A stretch of DNA of 48,500 nucleotides, from the NCBI GenBank assembly GCA_030141605.1, contig JAQGDQ010000029.1, forward strand, positions 1 to 48,500, read 5' to 3'. This document shows, one piece after another, positions 21,864-35,013 of this stretch (the first letter of the stretch is position 1; every line of letters begins with the position of its first letter). A program made the translations under genes and the position numbers. Below the pieces are notes generated by a model, which was not told where the DNA came from, ran no database searches, and was given only the letters and a program-made list of their open reading frames with translations. The stretch comes from Tubiluchus corallicola (taxonomy: Eukaryota > Priapulida > Priapulimorpha > Priapulimorphida > Tubiluchidae).

Positions 21864-22424
21864 GTAAGTTTAAGTAATTTGCCTAATTTCATAGAAAGGC
21901 TACAGTTTACTTGCAATCGGTACCTCATTGTGAAGACTTAGGTGATTTTTTTATATTCTCCACTTTTCACTAAATTTTTATGTATTAAAAATTTTTCTAA
22001 TTTTTCGATTTTACTGGTATTGTGGACTGATGTTTTCTTTTAGAGTCTTTACCAAAGGTGACCAAACTTCTATTAGTTCAATAGTAATTATAGTAGGTGG
22101 CGACGCAAGTACTGTAAACAGTGCTAACAAGTAGTACATCATGCATAAAGTGTTGAAATACTGACATCTATTCATGGCAAAGAGGAAGTAACATAAATTG
22201 GTACAACATTAAACTTTACAGTTTGATGTTAGTAGTTTTAAGCTTAAGGTTTGAGAAAATGGACAATTGTGTGGGAAAATTAGAAATATCTTTCTCAAAA
22301 GAGCAAGCAACACTTGTCGTGATTCACAGTGATCGTATTTTATGATGTTTTTATATTTATATGATTATGAGGGAACTTTTGCATTATTTCATTTAAGTTT
22401 AATACGTTTGTCATATTCTTTCAG
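21864..22424. other. Intron segment, no feature seen
   Basis: Ordinary intron; acceptor polypyrimidine run TTCTTTCAG at its end. Confidence 0.7.
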
Positions 22425-22589
22425 CTATGTGCGGGCCGGGTTATTACAATGGTAACACATCACTTGCTCCGTGTAACACTTGCCCCATCGGATGGTACTC
22501 CGAGGAGGAGCAGAACTTTGAATGTACTGAGTGCCCGGATGGAACAACGACAGCATCGCCCGGATCCGGAAGCGCTTCTGACTGTAGGA
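22425..22589 (+). CDS. Exon 16: GCC2/GCC3 cysteine-rich module 2
   Basis: Acceptor TTCTTTCAG, donor GTGAGT, phase 1 to 1, 55 codons. MCGPGYYNGNTSLAPCNTCP, IGWYSEEEQNFECTECPDG, TTTASPGSGSASDC. Best match to the consensus of the three copies. Confidence 0.94.
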
Positions 22590-23102
22590 GTGAGTATCCT
22601 AGCGTTCTTTTGTTATATGAAGTTGCTCTGCATTTCTCAAAACATTGTTTATCCAATTAGTCGATTATTCAGAGCCCATTGTAAGTTTTGTAAGTTTTGC
22701 AAGTTTTATACTATTGGCTAATTTGCAATCGTAAAATATTGATAATATGTTGCGAGTTGTAAAACCCAATTTCTAGAGAATTATATTTTTTCATTCTTTG
22801 TGCTGTCCAAAAATATGGCACCTTTCACTGTAATTTGTAATTTGTACATTGTAATATTAATTTTAAAAAATTGTAACTACCAATTTTTTACATTGTGTTT
22901 GATAGTTTCATAGCTTGTATTAGGCTATATAAATGATTGAAAAATAGCTGCAAAATTGCTAACGTGAAAAATGTTAATTGTTTTGAATTTGTTTTAGCAA
23001 TTTTTCTTGGTCAGTGTTTCTTAGTTATTAAGTGTTTATCGATTTACAAATATTTATCTCTTTGTTTTACCTTGTACCTAATTATGTACCTTGTATCTTT
23101 AG
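22590..23102. other. Intron segment, no feature seen
   Basis: Ordinary AT-rich intron. Confidence 0.7.
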
Positions 23103-23264
23103 AGCCTTGTGAGCCTGGTTATTATAGCTGTGATGGCCTGGAAGAATGCTATCCTTGTCCTCTAAACATGTACCAACCAAACCCCGGATCACGCTGGTGT
23201 GAGTGGTGTGAAGATCATGAAGTAACAATCGATGTTGGCTCCTCATCTAAGAATGATTGCATAG
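23103..23264 (+). CDS. Exon 17: GCC2/GCC3 cysteine-rich module 3
   Basis: Acceptor ATCTTTAG, donor GTAAGT, phase 1 to 1, 54 codons. EPCEPGYYSCDGLEECYPCP, MYQPNPGSRWCEWCEDH, VGSSSKNDCI. More diverged, with acidic residues replacing the usual GT...T. The three same-phase exons indicate tandem exon duplication. Confidence 0.93.
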
Positions 23265-23313
23265 GTAAGTTTGTTCATTTTTCTTGACAAGCTGGGAAGC
23301 CTTTATTCGCCTA

Positions 23314-23641
23314 CCTGAAAATGTGCTCTTGGTTGTGCATTGATTGCATACATACTTGGTCGTATGTACGTTAATTATGACAGTTTGTATGTCATCACTA
23401 ATAACTAATCAACATGTATTAAGCAATCTCTCATGGAAGTGCGAAACAAATTTTTAAAATAAAAATGTCTGTCCGCACCTGAAAATGTGCTCTTGGTTGT
23501 GGATTGATTGCATACATACTTGGTCGTATGTACGTTAATTATGACAGTTTGTATGTCATCACTAATAACTAATCAACATGTATTAAGCAATCTCTCATGG
23601 AAGTGCGAAACAAATTTTTAAAATAAAAATGTCTGTCCGCA
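23314..23641. repeat. 164-bp tandem duplication, nearly identical
   Basis: CCTGAAAATGTGCTCTTGGT starts at 23314 and 23478. I see about one difference (TGCATTG / TGGATTG), so this is a recent duplication or possibly an assembly artefact. Confidence 0.95.
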
Positions 23642-24051
23642 CCCACTTGAGCAAAGAAATGACTTTATTCAGACACAAACATCTTCAACATTGCGACACA
23701 GTTAAGGTCATGCTCACGCAACAATCCGTTAAATAAAAATACCAGCATAAAAGATACAAAAGTCATCATTGTGAGAAGCAAACAAGACATAATTGTAAAC
23801 TAAATTGTAAACATAATCGTTTACTAAATTGTAAACTAACAGTTCGTGTAATATAAAGTCAAATGACAGAGAAAATTCAGCTGTATTACTTCAACACAAT
23901 TCATTCTCTGTGGGTGGTAAGTGGAGAAACCTTTTTTTCAAAAATGATGAGCAACTCTGTAAACGAGCAGCCACAAGGACCAGTTCATCATAGAATTCAT
24001 TTTCCTCATCACCCATCAGTTCTGACTTTTTTTACACTTTAAACTGTTCGT

Positions 24052-24451
24052 TAGAGGTGAGCATCGAATGTTCGAGTTCGAACGAGTTTTTTTAGTAGAA
24101 TTCGATTCGAACGTAAAACTATAGATTCAAATAATACAGCCCTTCAATCACATACGTTCTTTATCATTAAAATGTTTAAAATGTCATCCAATTAGCATAA
24201 TTTAGCTGCGATTTCTGTGTACAATTTTAAACAAATTATTAGTGGTTTTACTGCAGAACTAAATCGAGTAATATGCGTGATCTTTGTAAGACTAATTTTT
24301 ACTGGTAGTTTGAAAACTTGTTCAAAAATCTTTCAATCTCAGTTCGAATTCAGTTTGAATTCAAAATACTGAAGGTCGATTCGATTCGAATTCGAAAGTC
24401 GCAAATTCAATTTGATTCAAATTCACTTCCTGGTAGAGAATGCTCACCCTA
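24052..24451. mobile_element. hAT-like element, TAGGGGTGAGC family, copy
   Basis: Ends TAGAGGTGAGCAT and the complement of TAGGGTGAGCAT. Flanking 8-mers CTGTTCGT and CTGTATTT match at 5 of 8. The interior is shared with 39592 and 41800 (ATTCAAATAAT, TTCTTTATCATTAAAATGTTT). Confidence 0.65.
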
Positions 24452-25845
24452 CTGTATTTGTATGATAGTGAAACTTTAAAAAATGCAAAATTCCCAAGAT
24501 CATTAGGATTATGGCAGTCTAGTGTTTTGAGTTCGAATCCCTTATAAGCTGAATTTTTTTCAGTCTTCTAACTCTGTATCTTATATTCAGCTGAAATTAA
24601 ATTTTTTTTTACTTTTTTATTCCATTGTTAAATTTACGTCTGCGTAAAACAACTTATAATCAAATTACGCCACCACTTCTTTATCACAACGTATATTTTT
24701 GAAAGTTATGCGCAGTTGAAGTTTTAAGAACAAGTTTATACTTTATGAGAGTTTCCAAGATATGAAATTTGCTTTTTAAGACAAGATCAGATGAGAAAGT
24801 GTTTTTTCATGTGAATCGCGGCCAGGCATTATTGCAGAAACGCAATTGTTCAAGAACTTAATATGAAATTAAATTATTAAATTATTATCGCGCTTACCAG
24901 AAATAATCAGCTTAATCAGCTTAATTATCAGAAACGCTTTTGCAGTATTAACTGTGTTAAAATGTATACTTTTGTCGGCATAAAAATTGAGTAATATATG
25001 AAAAATTGTTGTTTCTTCCTTTAAAGTAGCATACAATGATTGTATAAGGAAGTTATTTAACTACCCGTCTGACTACAGTGCAAGGTTTTTGTCCATTGAA
25101 CTGAACTTGTTATACTTTGACTTAATATGTAGATGTGTTCAAACTTCTAAATAGAACTTTAAATAGTGATAATTTAATTTATACGGCAACAGTACATACA
25201 TCTGTTACACGAAAGTACTGGTGCACCTTGCTATACACGAATGTTTAATTTAATCAGTTACTGTGAGTCTGAGTCCACATTTTGGTACTGTCACTGACCT
25301 TTTTGGTAGGGTGGTACAATAGTAATACTACAGAAATGAGTAACACTACAGAAACGATTAATACTACAGTAATACTACTAAATTAATACTCTTACAGAAA
25401 CGAGCTTTTGTCGTTTAATGAATAATGAAATAGTGAATAATTGGCAAATAATAAAAATCTTTAAGGCTCATTTTAGGCGAAGTGAACTGATCACCCAGTT
25501 TGCTAATTAAGCCGTTTGAGTAATTTGATGGTGATTTAAAAGACTAACGTTTTAGTCTTCCATGCACGTAACTAGATCTACATAAATGATAATACTACAC
25601 GAAAAGCTTTGGGTCCTAGTTGTAAATATTGTACAGTAGTGCCACTTTGTTACTTTTTGTGTGTGTCATTTAATTGTTAACTATTGTTCTTGTAACTGAA
25701 TTTTGAACATTGACTATATAATTGGAATAAATGATAAATCAAAAAACCTTGTGTGCACTGCATTTCACAAGTTGATAATGAATCCCGGTATCGCTGTACA
25801 CTGCACACTCTTTAAATTTGTTGTCATTTGAAATGTGTTTTGTAG
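24452..25845. other. Intron segment with one possible tRNA-like SINE head
   Basis: GAGTTCGAATCC at 24529-24540 is a perfect-looking B box. At 25640-25745 an AATAAATGATAAATCAA ending looks like a retroelement tail. No coding sequence. Confidence 0.35.
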
Positions 25846-26046
25846 TTGTTGACCAGTGCATAGACCACGGTTGCTTACACGACGCTACCTGTGTGGATCA
25901 CTCTAGATATTACACCTGTATTTGTGCACCTGGATATACCGGCACTCGTTGCGAGACTCTCATTGATAATTGTCTTAGCGAGCCGTGCTTGAATGAGGCA
26001 ACCTGTAATAATTTAGTCAATGATTTCGAGTGTATATGTCCACCTG
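25846..26046 (+). CDS. Exon 18: EGF module 1 and most of EGF 2
   Basis: Acceptor TTTTGTAG, donor GTGAGT, phase 1 to 1, 67 codons. VDQCIDHGCLHDATC, YYTCICAPGYTGTRC complete EGF1; IDNCLSEPCLNEATC and FECICPP start EGF2, which ends in exon 19. CVDHSRYYTC fits the Asp-hydroxylation consensus, though the upstream calcium-binding residues are incomplete. Confidence 0.95.
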
Positions 26047-26925
26047 GTGAGTTTTTTGGGCATGTTGATTTACTATTACATGCTGGGTGGGTGGGCAGTA
26101 GTAATTTAAGCTATAGGGGAGCTGACATTTTAGATTAAATTAAAAATGTAAACAAACTTTTACATATTATTTCAATGACAAACCTCGACAGTTTAGTTTA
26201 AAATTTGAAAACTTGTATTTTATAATTATGCCCAAGTGAACATTGTTTGTTTTGTGTAACCCGATTGACCATAATTTTTTAGCTGTGAGTGTGAAAATTT
26301 TAGTGACCTTACAGAGAAAGAAGTATTTTCCAAAAAAATACAAAGAAAAACAAAATTATGGCGCAACTGACATTCGAAGATATGAAACAAGACAAGGTGC
26401 TGCTATCATTGCTGTCCTTCCGACAGAAATTACTTCGATTCAAATGCATTTTATTTTTGATAAATAGTTCAAGTGGCATCAAATTGTAATCAAGTGCAAT
26501 CGGAAGCACTGACAATTTTGGTTAAATCTAAATTTAGTTTGTGCTGTTTCTTCATGAGAAGTGAAAATGTGTTACACAGGATTATCATTCAGCCATGACG
26601 GCAACTTGTTTGCTGATATTTTTTATATAAAAAAATAAAAATATAAAAACCTAACTACAGGCCCATTTCATTTTCTTTATTTTTAATTTAACCAGTAATT
26701 AACCAGTTAATTTGGATTTACTATGGTATTGTATTATATGGTATTGTACAGTGTTTATGTATAGTACTAAAAATGTTTTTCTTATATTTTGTCTTATCAC
26801 CTGCACATTTTTGCTTTTAAGTCAGTCAATGTTCTTATTTTTAGCTCAAAACATCATCATTGAATCTCATTTTAACGAATGTGGTTCTTATGAAAACTTG
26901 TGTTGTCAAGTGGAATGTAAAAAAT
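26047..26925. other. Intron segment, no feature seen
   Basis: AT-rich intron; open frames at 26243-26467 and 26309-26515 (reverse) have no recognisable motifs. Confidence 0.6.
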
Positions 26926-26931
26926 TATTTT

Positions 26932-27206
26932 TTTATACTTTTTGGCGAGTTGCTGCTTTTTAAAGAGAAATAAGTCGTTTTAATACGGAGACTCAATGTA
27001 TACAATAACTCGAATATACAATGTTATATATAGTCACATTGCTGATTGTATGATGAAAACTTAAATGGTCAAAGAAATTCTTTTTGTATAACTTTTTGGT
27101 TAGTTGGTACGTTTTAAACGAAAAGAAGTTATTCTAATGCAAATCGACGTATACGAAAACTGATTTTGATATACATATAGGCACATTGCTGAATGCGTAT
27201 GATGTT
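26932..27206. repeat. Diverged tandem duplication next to exon 19
   Basis: 26932-27058 and 27083-27206 align (TATACTTTTTGG... ; CACATTGCTGA...TATGATG). The second copy runs to within 10 bp of the exon 19 acceptor, so that acceptor sits at the edge of a duplicated block. Confidence 0.6.
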
Positions 27207-27216
27207 TCTTTTATAG

Positions 27217-27349
27217 GTTGGACAGGAAAACAATGTGAGATTCCTATAGATCCGTGTGACGATTTGCCGTGCCTGAATTATGGCGTTTGTGAATGGACCG
27301 GCGTTCTAGAGTACACTTGTCATTGCTTGGAAGGCTATACGGGAGACCA
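27217..27349 (+). CDS. Exon 19: end of EGF 2 and most of EGF 3
   Basis: Acceptor TTTTATAG, donor GTATGT, phase 1 to 2. WTGKQC closes EGF2; IDPCDDLPCLNYGVC, YTCHCLEGYTGD follows. The donor inside CAGTATGT was chosen because only phase 2 restores the last cysteine of EGF3 from exon 20. Confidence 0.93.
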
Positions 27350-27731
27350 GTATGTGGGCTTATTGATTTTTTGAACTACCCAAAACTCTGCACCAAGACT
27401 GGAATTGCTGCTGTGATTTTCTGAAATGAAATTGAACCTTGTTAATATTCTTATCTTACCTCGAATAAAACTCAGTCACCAGCAACTACTTTTTAAAAAA
27501 GTCTCGTGAATAGTATATCTTGTAGTAAGTCTGAACGGTAGCATGACTCTGTGGTGCAGTAGCTATCATAGCTGCCTAGATAGCAGAAGACCTGAGTTCG
27601 AATCTCGACGGAATCAAAAACTTTTTCAGAATTTTTAATTTAGTGTTGATTTCCTGAGTTTATATGATTATAATTTTCCGTTATTTCATTTGTAAATCAA
27701 TATTTCATCAATAAAATACATGTTATTTCAG
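27350..27731. other. Intron with tRNA-like SINE head
   Basis: 27543-27615 has a tRNA-like layout: TCTGTGGTGCAGTAGC (A-box region) and GAGTTCGAATCTC (B box, 27594-27606). It shares TAGCTGCC and a following TTTAGT-type tail with 38090-38170. Confidence 0.45.
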
Positions 27732-27904
27732 TTGTGAGACGATCATAGACAATTGTGATCCGAATCCTTGTCGCAATGGTACAGAGTGTGAGAATCAGAT
27801 TGCTGACTACTTCTGTAACTGCACCGGCTCAGGCTACCAGGGCAAAGACTGTGAAGAGTTTATTGATTTGTGCGAAAACTATCCATGTATAGAGAACAAT
27901 ACAG
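27732..27904 (+). CDS. Exon 20: end of EGF 3, EGF 4, start of EGF 5
   Basis: Acceptor TATTTCAG, donor GTACTA, phase 2 to 1. CETIIDNCDPNPCRNGTEC, ADYFCNCTGSGYQGKDC, FIDLCENYPCIENNT. CENQIADYFC matches the Asp/Asn-hydroxylation consensus. Confidence 0.94.
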
Positions 27905-28039
27905 GTACTAGAAAATTTCGTATTGATTTTGAAATACTTTGCTTATTAACTTGTCAACCTTCTGTATTCATGAAAGGTAACTACAGGTAGTTCAGTTCAC
28001 TTACGACCGATGCAACTTTTCATTGTTTAACTTTACGAC

Positions 28040-28262
28040 CCAACACAACTTAATTAATTACATAAAACTAATTATAATTCGTTCGATTTTTTAAGCAAAT
28101 TAATTTTAAATCACTGTCTGTATCGATTGTTTGACATTACGACCCTGATACTTACTAATACTGATCACAATTTAATTAATTATATAAAACTAATCACAAC
28201 TCATTTCTTTCCATTTTTTTAACCAAATTTATTTTAAATTGATGTCTGTTTTGACAAATTCT
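28040..28262. repeat. Diverged tandem duplication (about 122-bp unit)
   Basis: AATTAATTACATAAAACTAAT... (about 28050) and AATTAATTATATAAAACTAAT... (about 28172) head two similar blocks, each ending in a GTCTGT motif. CAGGTAGTTC just upstream (27984) looks like a transposon end. Confidence 0.6.
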
Positions 28263-28762
28263 TCCTTAAGCACAGCCATACTTTGTGCACGCATACGTGC
28301 AATGCTGTATGTATATGAATGTACCATTTGAACATACGTTTCTGACTTGCGACAATGCATTATGACGGGATCCGATTGTGGGCGTAAGTCGACGACCGCC
28401 TTTACCCATTTTTCATTATAGCTATTTTGAGCTGGTACATGATGCATTACTTTGTATGTATTATTATGATACATGTACTATTAAGCCATGCCATTGAATG
28501 TCAGATTCTTATTACTAGCGTTCCAAATTGTATCAAAAACAAACTAATGAAATTTTACGACGACTTGGATTCTTTTACCCGCTGACGATAACAAACATGT
28601 TTGCTCATTTTGTTGACTTTAACTTGTAGTTTATAAAAGATTGACAGAACAAAAGGCTACAAATATGTTGTTTTAATATAGTACAATCCCATATTTTTTG
28701 TAATCCACTCAATCTAAATTTCCAACTCTGTTAGAGTTAATATAGAATTTGTTTTTCTCTAG
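28263..28762. other. Intron segment, no feature seen
   Basis: Nothing beyond a reverse-strand open frame (28229-28474) without motifs. Confidence 0.6.
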
Positions 28763-28827
28763 TTGAATGCATTCCGTTGATACTCGACTTTGAGTGTGTT
28801 TGCGAGGAAGGCTGGGAGGGCGATCTA
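28763..28827 (+). CDS. Exon 21: micro-exon, middle of EGF 5
   Basis: Acceptor TTCTCTAG, donor GTAAGT, phase 1 to 0, only 65 bp. VECIPLILDFECVCEEGWEG supplies cysteines 3-5 of EGF5; exon 22 supplies the last. The frame is confirmed by both neighbours. Confidence 0.9.
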
Positions 28828-29559
28828 GTAAGTAATATTAATTAATATTAGTAGCAATTATAATTATGAATTATAATTATAAATAATTAATGGTTATTAG
28901 TAATAGTAAGAATTTGTACATGCTTTGATTCACATTTATGAGTAAGTTTGGATTAACGTGATACAATGACATGTTGTGTTTTAAAAGTCAGGATTCTTTA
29001 TCTTAATCTTTTTAGAATAGATTCTAATTTAGATAATAGTTTCGATTTTTTTAAGTGTGGTATCCTTTTTATATTAATAATCTAAACAAAAAACTCCAAA
29101 AAATTAGTTTAGTATTATTAGTAAGATTATGACTATGAATGCCAGAATGTTCGTAAAACACGCAGTTTATTTCTCAACCAATTTTTCCCATTGCGGTAAT
29201 GAGTTGATGAAAGAAAAGCGATGCTGAAACATTGTGAACCAGTCAGGTCTTGAACCGGAGACCTAAGATTAGACTATCCATGTTCTGTCACCTGATACAA
29301 TAAGTTTAGTAGGCTTAGTAATTTCTTGTATGTTTTTCTCTTTTTCCTCTTTTTACGTTCACCCGAAGAAGAACTGTAGTGGTAGTTCAAAATGTTGTGG
29401 GATTTCTTTGATTTTCTTTGATTTTAATTGTGTGATTTTTTTAATTTTTTTGCATATATAATATATTGGCCAATAACACCTATGTGATGAATACTGCGTT
29501 TAATGCTTTCATACCTTTGCCCTTAAGAAGATTTCATGAACAGTTTGCGAATCTTTTAG
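28828..29559. other. Intron with possible reverse-strand SINE head
   Basis: The complement of 29247-29257 is GGTTCAAGACC, a usable B box. No coding sequence seen. Confidence 0.35.
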
Positions 29560-29776
29560 TGTGAATCATTGATCGATATGTGCGAGGACGAACCTTGTCA
29601 GCACAATGGTACATGTATTCCGGGTGTAAACTCGTACGAGTGTCAGTGCGTGACGGGTTACAACGGGACGGATTGTGAAATTCCTATTGATCTCTGTGAT
29701 TCTGACCCGTGCTTCAACAATGCTACGTGTGAAAGTGTACCGGGCATTCTAGAATATCAATGCGTTTGCTTGGAAG
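29560..29776 (+). CDS. Exon 22: end of EGF 5, EGF 6, most of EGF 7
   Basis: Acceptor ATCTTTTAG, donor GTAAGT, phase 0 to 1. LIDMCEDEPCQHNGTC, YECQCVTGYNGTDC, then IDLCDSDPCFNNATC, YQCVCLE. EGF7 ends in exon 23. Several NGT/NAT sequons lie next to cysteines. Confidence 0.96.
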
Positions 29777-30515
29777 GTAAGTTTGGTTGACTGTGAGTAT
29801 TGCAATAAGAGCTTAGTATGTTTTAACAAAGTGCGATGTTAGGTAAAACATTGTTAATGAAACCACACTTCTAGATGCATCCTGGGATGCATTCTGATGG
29901 CATGTCACTCAAAAAAATCAATGCTTGGTTCTGAAAAGTTGAGTATTTTTTTAATTTTTCATTTGTATTTTTTTTGTATACTTTTTTATGAAAAGTAATT
30001 CATTATTATTTCTATTATATTTTTGTCTACTGTTACTAACTTTGCAAACCTTGTTTGTTTGATAACACAAATGTTAATGAGTTGTGAACATTGCTACCAA
30101 GTTTGCACTGGCAGAATGTAAGCTTTTAATACATTCCAGCGATAGTTGTTGATTATATAAGTTAGGAAACTTTAAAGCTTAAGGCTTTAATCGTGCCTAT
30201 TGCTTTAACAATAGTCATTGGTTATATTAGCTCCACTGACAAATTGATAACAAATTTGCTTTATTATGCCTTTTTTCAAAGACTACAAAAAACTTTCAGA
30301 ACAACAGTGTATTGAGTAAAGTGGAGAAATCGTCAAGTAGCAATTGTCATTAGTCATTAAGTGTTGATTTAATGTGTTAGGAAATTGAGTGTTTGACTCA
30401 ATTGAATGGAAAAAACATTTGATGCCTGTACAGGCAAAGTGTTTACAAGTTATTTTGCATGTAGTCTGCTAATTCTGCTCATTGAAATGCTGTAATTGTT
30501 TTTTTCTTGTTACAG
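29777..30515. other. Intron segment, no feature seen
   Basis: Ordinary AT-rich intron. Confidence 0.7.
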
Positions 30516-30638
30516 GTTACACTGGAGTAAACTGCGAGTCTGAGATAGATCATTGTTTGAGCGATCCTTGTGAGAATGGTGGGACATGTATCACACTGTT
30601 TAATGATTATGAGTGCATCTGCGTGCCAGGTTATGAAG
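30516..30638 (+). CDS. Exon 23: end of EGF 7 and EGF 8
   Basis: Acceptor TGTTACAG, donor GTAAGA, phase 1 to 1, 41 codons. GYTGVNC, IDHCLSDPCENGGTC, DYECICVPGYE. Exactly one EGF-length symmetric exon. Confidence 0.96.
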
Positions 30639-30705
30639 GTAAGAATACTTTAGAAACTGAAAACTGCATGGAACCACATACTTTTAGTAGTTGGTTTTCA
30701 ATGTA

Positions 30706-31102
30706 CAGTAGGCGCTACTTAATAGACTCACTTTGGGACAGATGTGTTTTGATCCAATTAACCGACTGAACCTATTAACCGATGGGTGTAGTATTACTGG
30801 TATAGAAGTATGAGTCATCGCTTACTATGCACTGCAAAGGTTTTTAATGAATATTAAAAACAAAATAATGTCTAAATTCCTTTGTGCAGTTAAAAATTAG
30901 AAAAAATATTGTAAAATATTAATTTATATAAGTGAATTAGCAATAAATTAAAAAGTATACTTTTCTAAATCACACAAGTCTGTTTATTTGCAAAAATTAC
31001 AAAAATTCCTTCAAAGTCGGCTTCTTCATTTTCTAACGAAGAAGTTGGCCCACAAAGTTCTCGTAGTTATGAAAACTTTGAAAATCTGTTGCTGTGTGAT
31101 GC
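30706..31102. mobile_element. Tigger/pogo-like MITE, CAGTAGGCGC family, copy 2
   Basis: Left end CAGTAGGCGCTACTTAATAG is preceded by TA (30704-30705). The body aligns with 4982-5332. The right end is worn (TGTGATGCACG where copy 1 has TATACTGTA), so the border is approximate. Confidence 0.6.
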
Positions 31103-31437
31103 ACGAATATATTTCCACTAATTCATTTGCAATTTCAATTGACCAATAATAAAATCTAGAACCAGGCCAATATTTCTCCTGCTAACTAATGAAAAGCTGA
31201 GCATTTTTCATAGCAGTGTTAGACGAAGCTGTAGCTAAATGTCCCGAATGTACCTGCGTTAATCAAGCTCTGCAGGGGTGTGAAATAACTTGCACGCTGA
31301 TTGGGCAGTCAACGAAAATGATTGACATTATGTTAGACGTCAGTTAGTTTTCACACAATCGTAATGTGCACAGAATTTAGAGTATGCATATAAATCACTT
31401 AACTCTAGTTAAAACTCAAATGATTGATTGTTTTTAG

Positions 31438-31565
31438 GAAAGGACTGTGAAATATTAATCAACTTCTGTGACCCTAATCCGTGTGAAAATGGTGCTACTT
31501 GTGAACAGTTGATAAATGATTATTCTTGTACTTGCGCACCTGGTTATACTGGCAGGAACTGCTCG
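31438..31565 (+). CDS. Exon 24: end of EGF 8 and EGF 9
   Basis: Acceptor TTTTTAG, donor GTATGT, phase 1 to 0. GKDC, INFCDPNPCENGATC, NDYSCTCAPGYTGRNC. Phase 0 after the last cysteine joins exon 25. Confidence 0.96.
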
Positions 31566-31993
31566 GTATGTTAATAGCAATTAGGGTAAAATAAACATGT
31601 TAGTTTTGTTTTAAATCGTAACAATGCTAAGAGGAACTAGCAAATGTTCGGTGCAATGCTTAAGTCAATTAAATAGTTAGTCATTGTTATTAATTACGTC
31701 ATTAATTAGTGTTGCTGTTCTACTGTGGAGTTATAGCTGTTTTCAGAAGTACTAAAACTTTTGATTATTTTGATATATGTCCATATCTCTACTATGTCTG
31801 TTAACATTGGTCTATTGTACTTCTAGTACTTGAGAACAAAATGCTACTATGTAGTCTAAGGCAGCAGCTTTTTAATTCCGAAAATAATTTTTTACACTCT
31901 TTTGTGAATTCAGTCATTGTAAATATTTTAATTCTATGTTTTTATGGCTTTATTATAGTGAAATAAGTAGTAATCAATCAATCAATATTTCAG
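31566..31993. other. Intron segment, no feature seen
   Basis: Ordinary intron. Confidence 0.7.
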
Positions 31994-32205
31994 GACCTCA
32001 TAGATTACTGCATACCTTATCCTTGTGAAAACAATGGAACGTGCGTATCGCTGCCGCCGTCCGATCCTGGTTTCCCAGACTTTGAGTGTATATGCGTACC
32101 GGGATTTGACGGAAAGAACTGTTCCATCAACATCGACGAGTGCGAGTCTGAGCCGTGCCTCAACGGTGGAAACTGTACTGACTTGATCAATGATTACCTG
32201 TGCAC
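31994..32205 (+). CDS. Exon 25: EGF 10 and most of EGF 11 (calcium-binding type)
   Basis: Acceptor TATTTCAG, donor GTATGT, phase 0 to 2. EGF10 ([15 protein letters not shown]) has a longer loop, [16 protein letters not shown]11 begins [16 protein letters not shown] and has [11 protein letters not shown]-x-D-E-C plus C-x-D-x4-Y-x-C is the full calcium-binding, Asp-hydroxylated consensus, the only complete one in the window. Confidence 0.96.
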
Positions 32206-33621
<1,416 letters not shown>

Positions 33622-34137
33622 TAGTACAAGAAATGAGTAGGAACAGAATAAGGAGTGAAACATGTGAGAAGTGGTTAATTATAAAATACTAAGCTTGGTA
33701 TGGGCTATTCATGTCAGCTATTCTCAACCTCATTAAAAATAGTGCTGTAACTTTATTAAACATTGCTAAATCGATTACGTCACGTTTGTGATTTAGTTGT
33801 ATAGAGCTGTATTTCCACAACGTTCATCTTTGTCAATATTTCCATTTCAATTAACCAGCTCTCAGCTGAAATTCGTCTCCGTTCGTCTTTATTTTTCCAT
33901 TTTAATTAATCCATTTTAATTAATTTAATTTTTCCATTTCAGACTTTCCAAGCACTGATTGTGTAAACATTTCTGGGGGGATTTATGTAGAAAAATATGT
34001 AATATCTTAACTATTATGAGCCTACAGTACTTGAATCATTGTTATGCTATTTTTTTCAAAAACGTATTTATAGTCACTGGGTCCATTTGTTAACAAACGA
34101 CAGCATGGAAAGTTTATTTTAAAGTTAATAAAATTTT

Positions 34138-34458
34138 ATTTAAACATCCAAGTTTCAGATTTTAAAAATAATTCAGGGTTCTGAAATTGAAAATGTATCA
34201 AATAAATAAAAACACTAAATACAGTCAGCCACACTTTAAAACATTTGCTACTTTTTTTTAGTAAATGGCAAGTGTTTTAACAGTTTAGCCGGTTGAATAA
34301 AAACACTTGAAAGACCAGCCAAACAATTAAAAAAATTGCTACGTACTAAAATATTTTAACTATTTAGCTAGTTGTGTTTTAATATTTTTATTCATTCCAT
34401 ATTTTTCAATTTCAGAACCCTGAAGTATTTTTAAAATTCGAAAGCTTGGTTGTTTAAA
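34138..34458. mobile_element. Foldback element with arms of about 60 bp
   Basis: 34138-34200 (TTTAAACATCCAAG..., TTCAGGGTTCTGAAATTG) is complementary to 34399-34458 (CAATTTCAGAACCCTGAA..., ...TTGGTTGTTTAAA). About 200 bp lies between, with its own AACACTTGA/CAAGTGTTT inversions. Confidence 0.7.
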
Positions 34459-34743
34459 ACGAAAATTTTTTATGTTTTAATACAGACTTTCTTTGCTATT
34501 GCATTTTATTCTACTGTTTCTCTAAGACGTTAAGCAACTGTTATTGATCATCTGCAAGCCTTTATCTATTGATTCCTATTTTAGCTTATACGTGACGTAC
34601 TGCGCACACTTATGTAGCTTTATTTTACTTTGTTGCTTGCTTTGTTGAGATATAGCTCAGTGTGTTTATTATTATTGATTTTTTGGCATGAACGTCACTT
34701 ATGAAAACCATCACAAGTCATGCAAAGGAAACTTTTCTGATAG

Positions 34744-34880
34744 GTTACACTGGCAAAGATTGTGAAACAATAATTGACTACTGTGACCCCGACCCGTGCA
34801 TGAACAATGGGACATGTACAACTTTCATTGGTGGTTACACTTGTGATTGTGAAGTCAAGTACACGGGCACTGATTGTGAG
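34744..34880 (+). CDS. Exon 27: end of EGF 12 and EGF 13
   Basis: Acceptor TTCTGATAG, donor GTGAGA, phase 1 to 0. GYTGKDC, IDYCDPDPCMNNGTC, GGYTCDCEVKYTGTDCE. KYTG replaces the usual GYTG. Confidence 0.94.
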
Positions 34881-35013
34881 GTGAGACAATACTGTCACTT
34901 CGAGATCTATTCACTTACATTCTTCAATTTACGTTACATCATTAACTCACCTGTTTGTTTTGTTGATTTAGCTTGTCATTTTGATAAGCTTCAACTCATT
35001 TATTCATTAAACA

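Noticed and set aside
29200-29256. Possible hammerhead ribozyme core (TTGATGA ... CTGAAAC)
   Set aside because: No stem II hairpin between the two parts and no cleavage triplet in place; such phrases are common in repeats.
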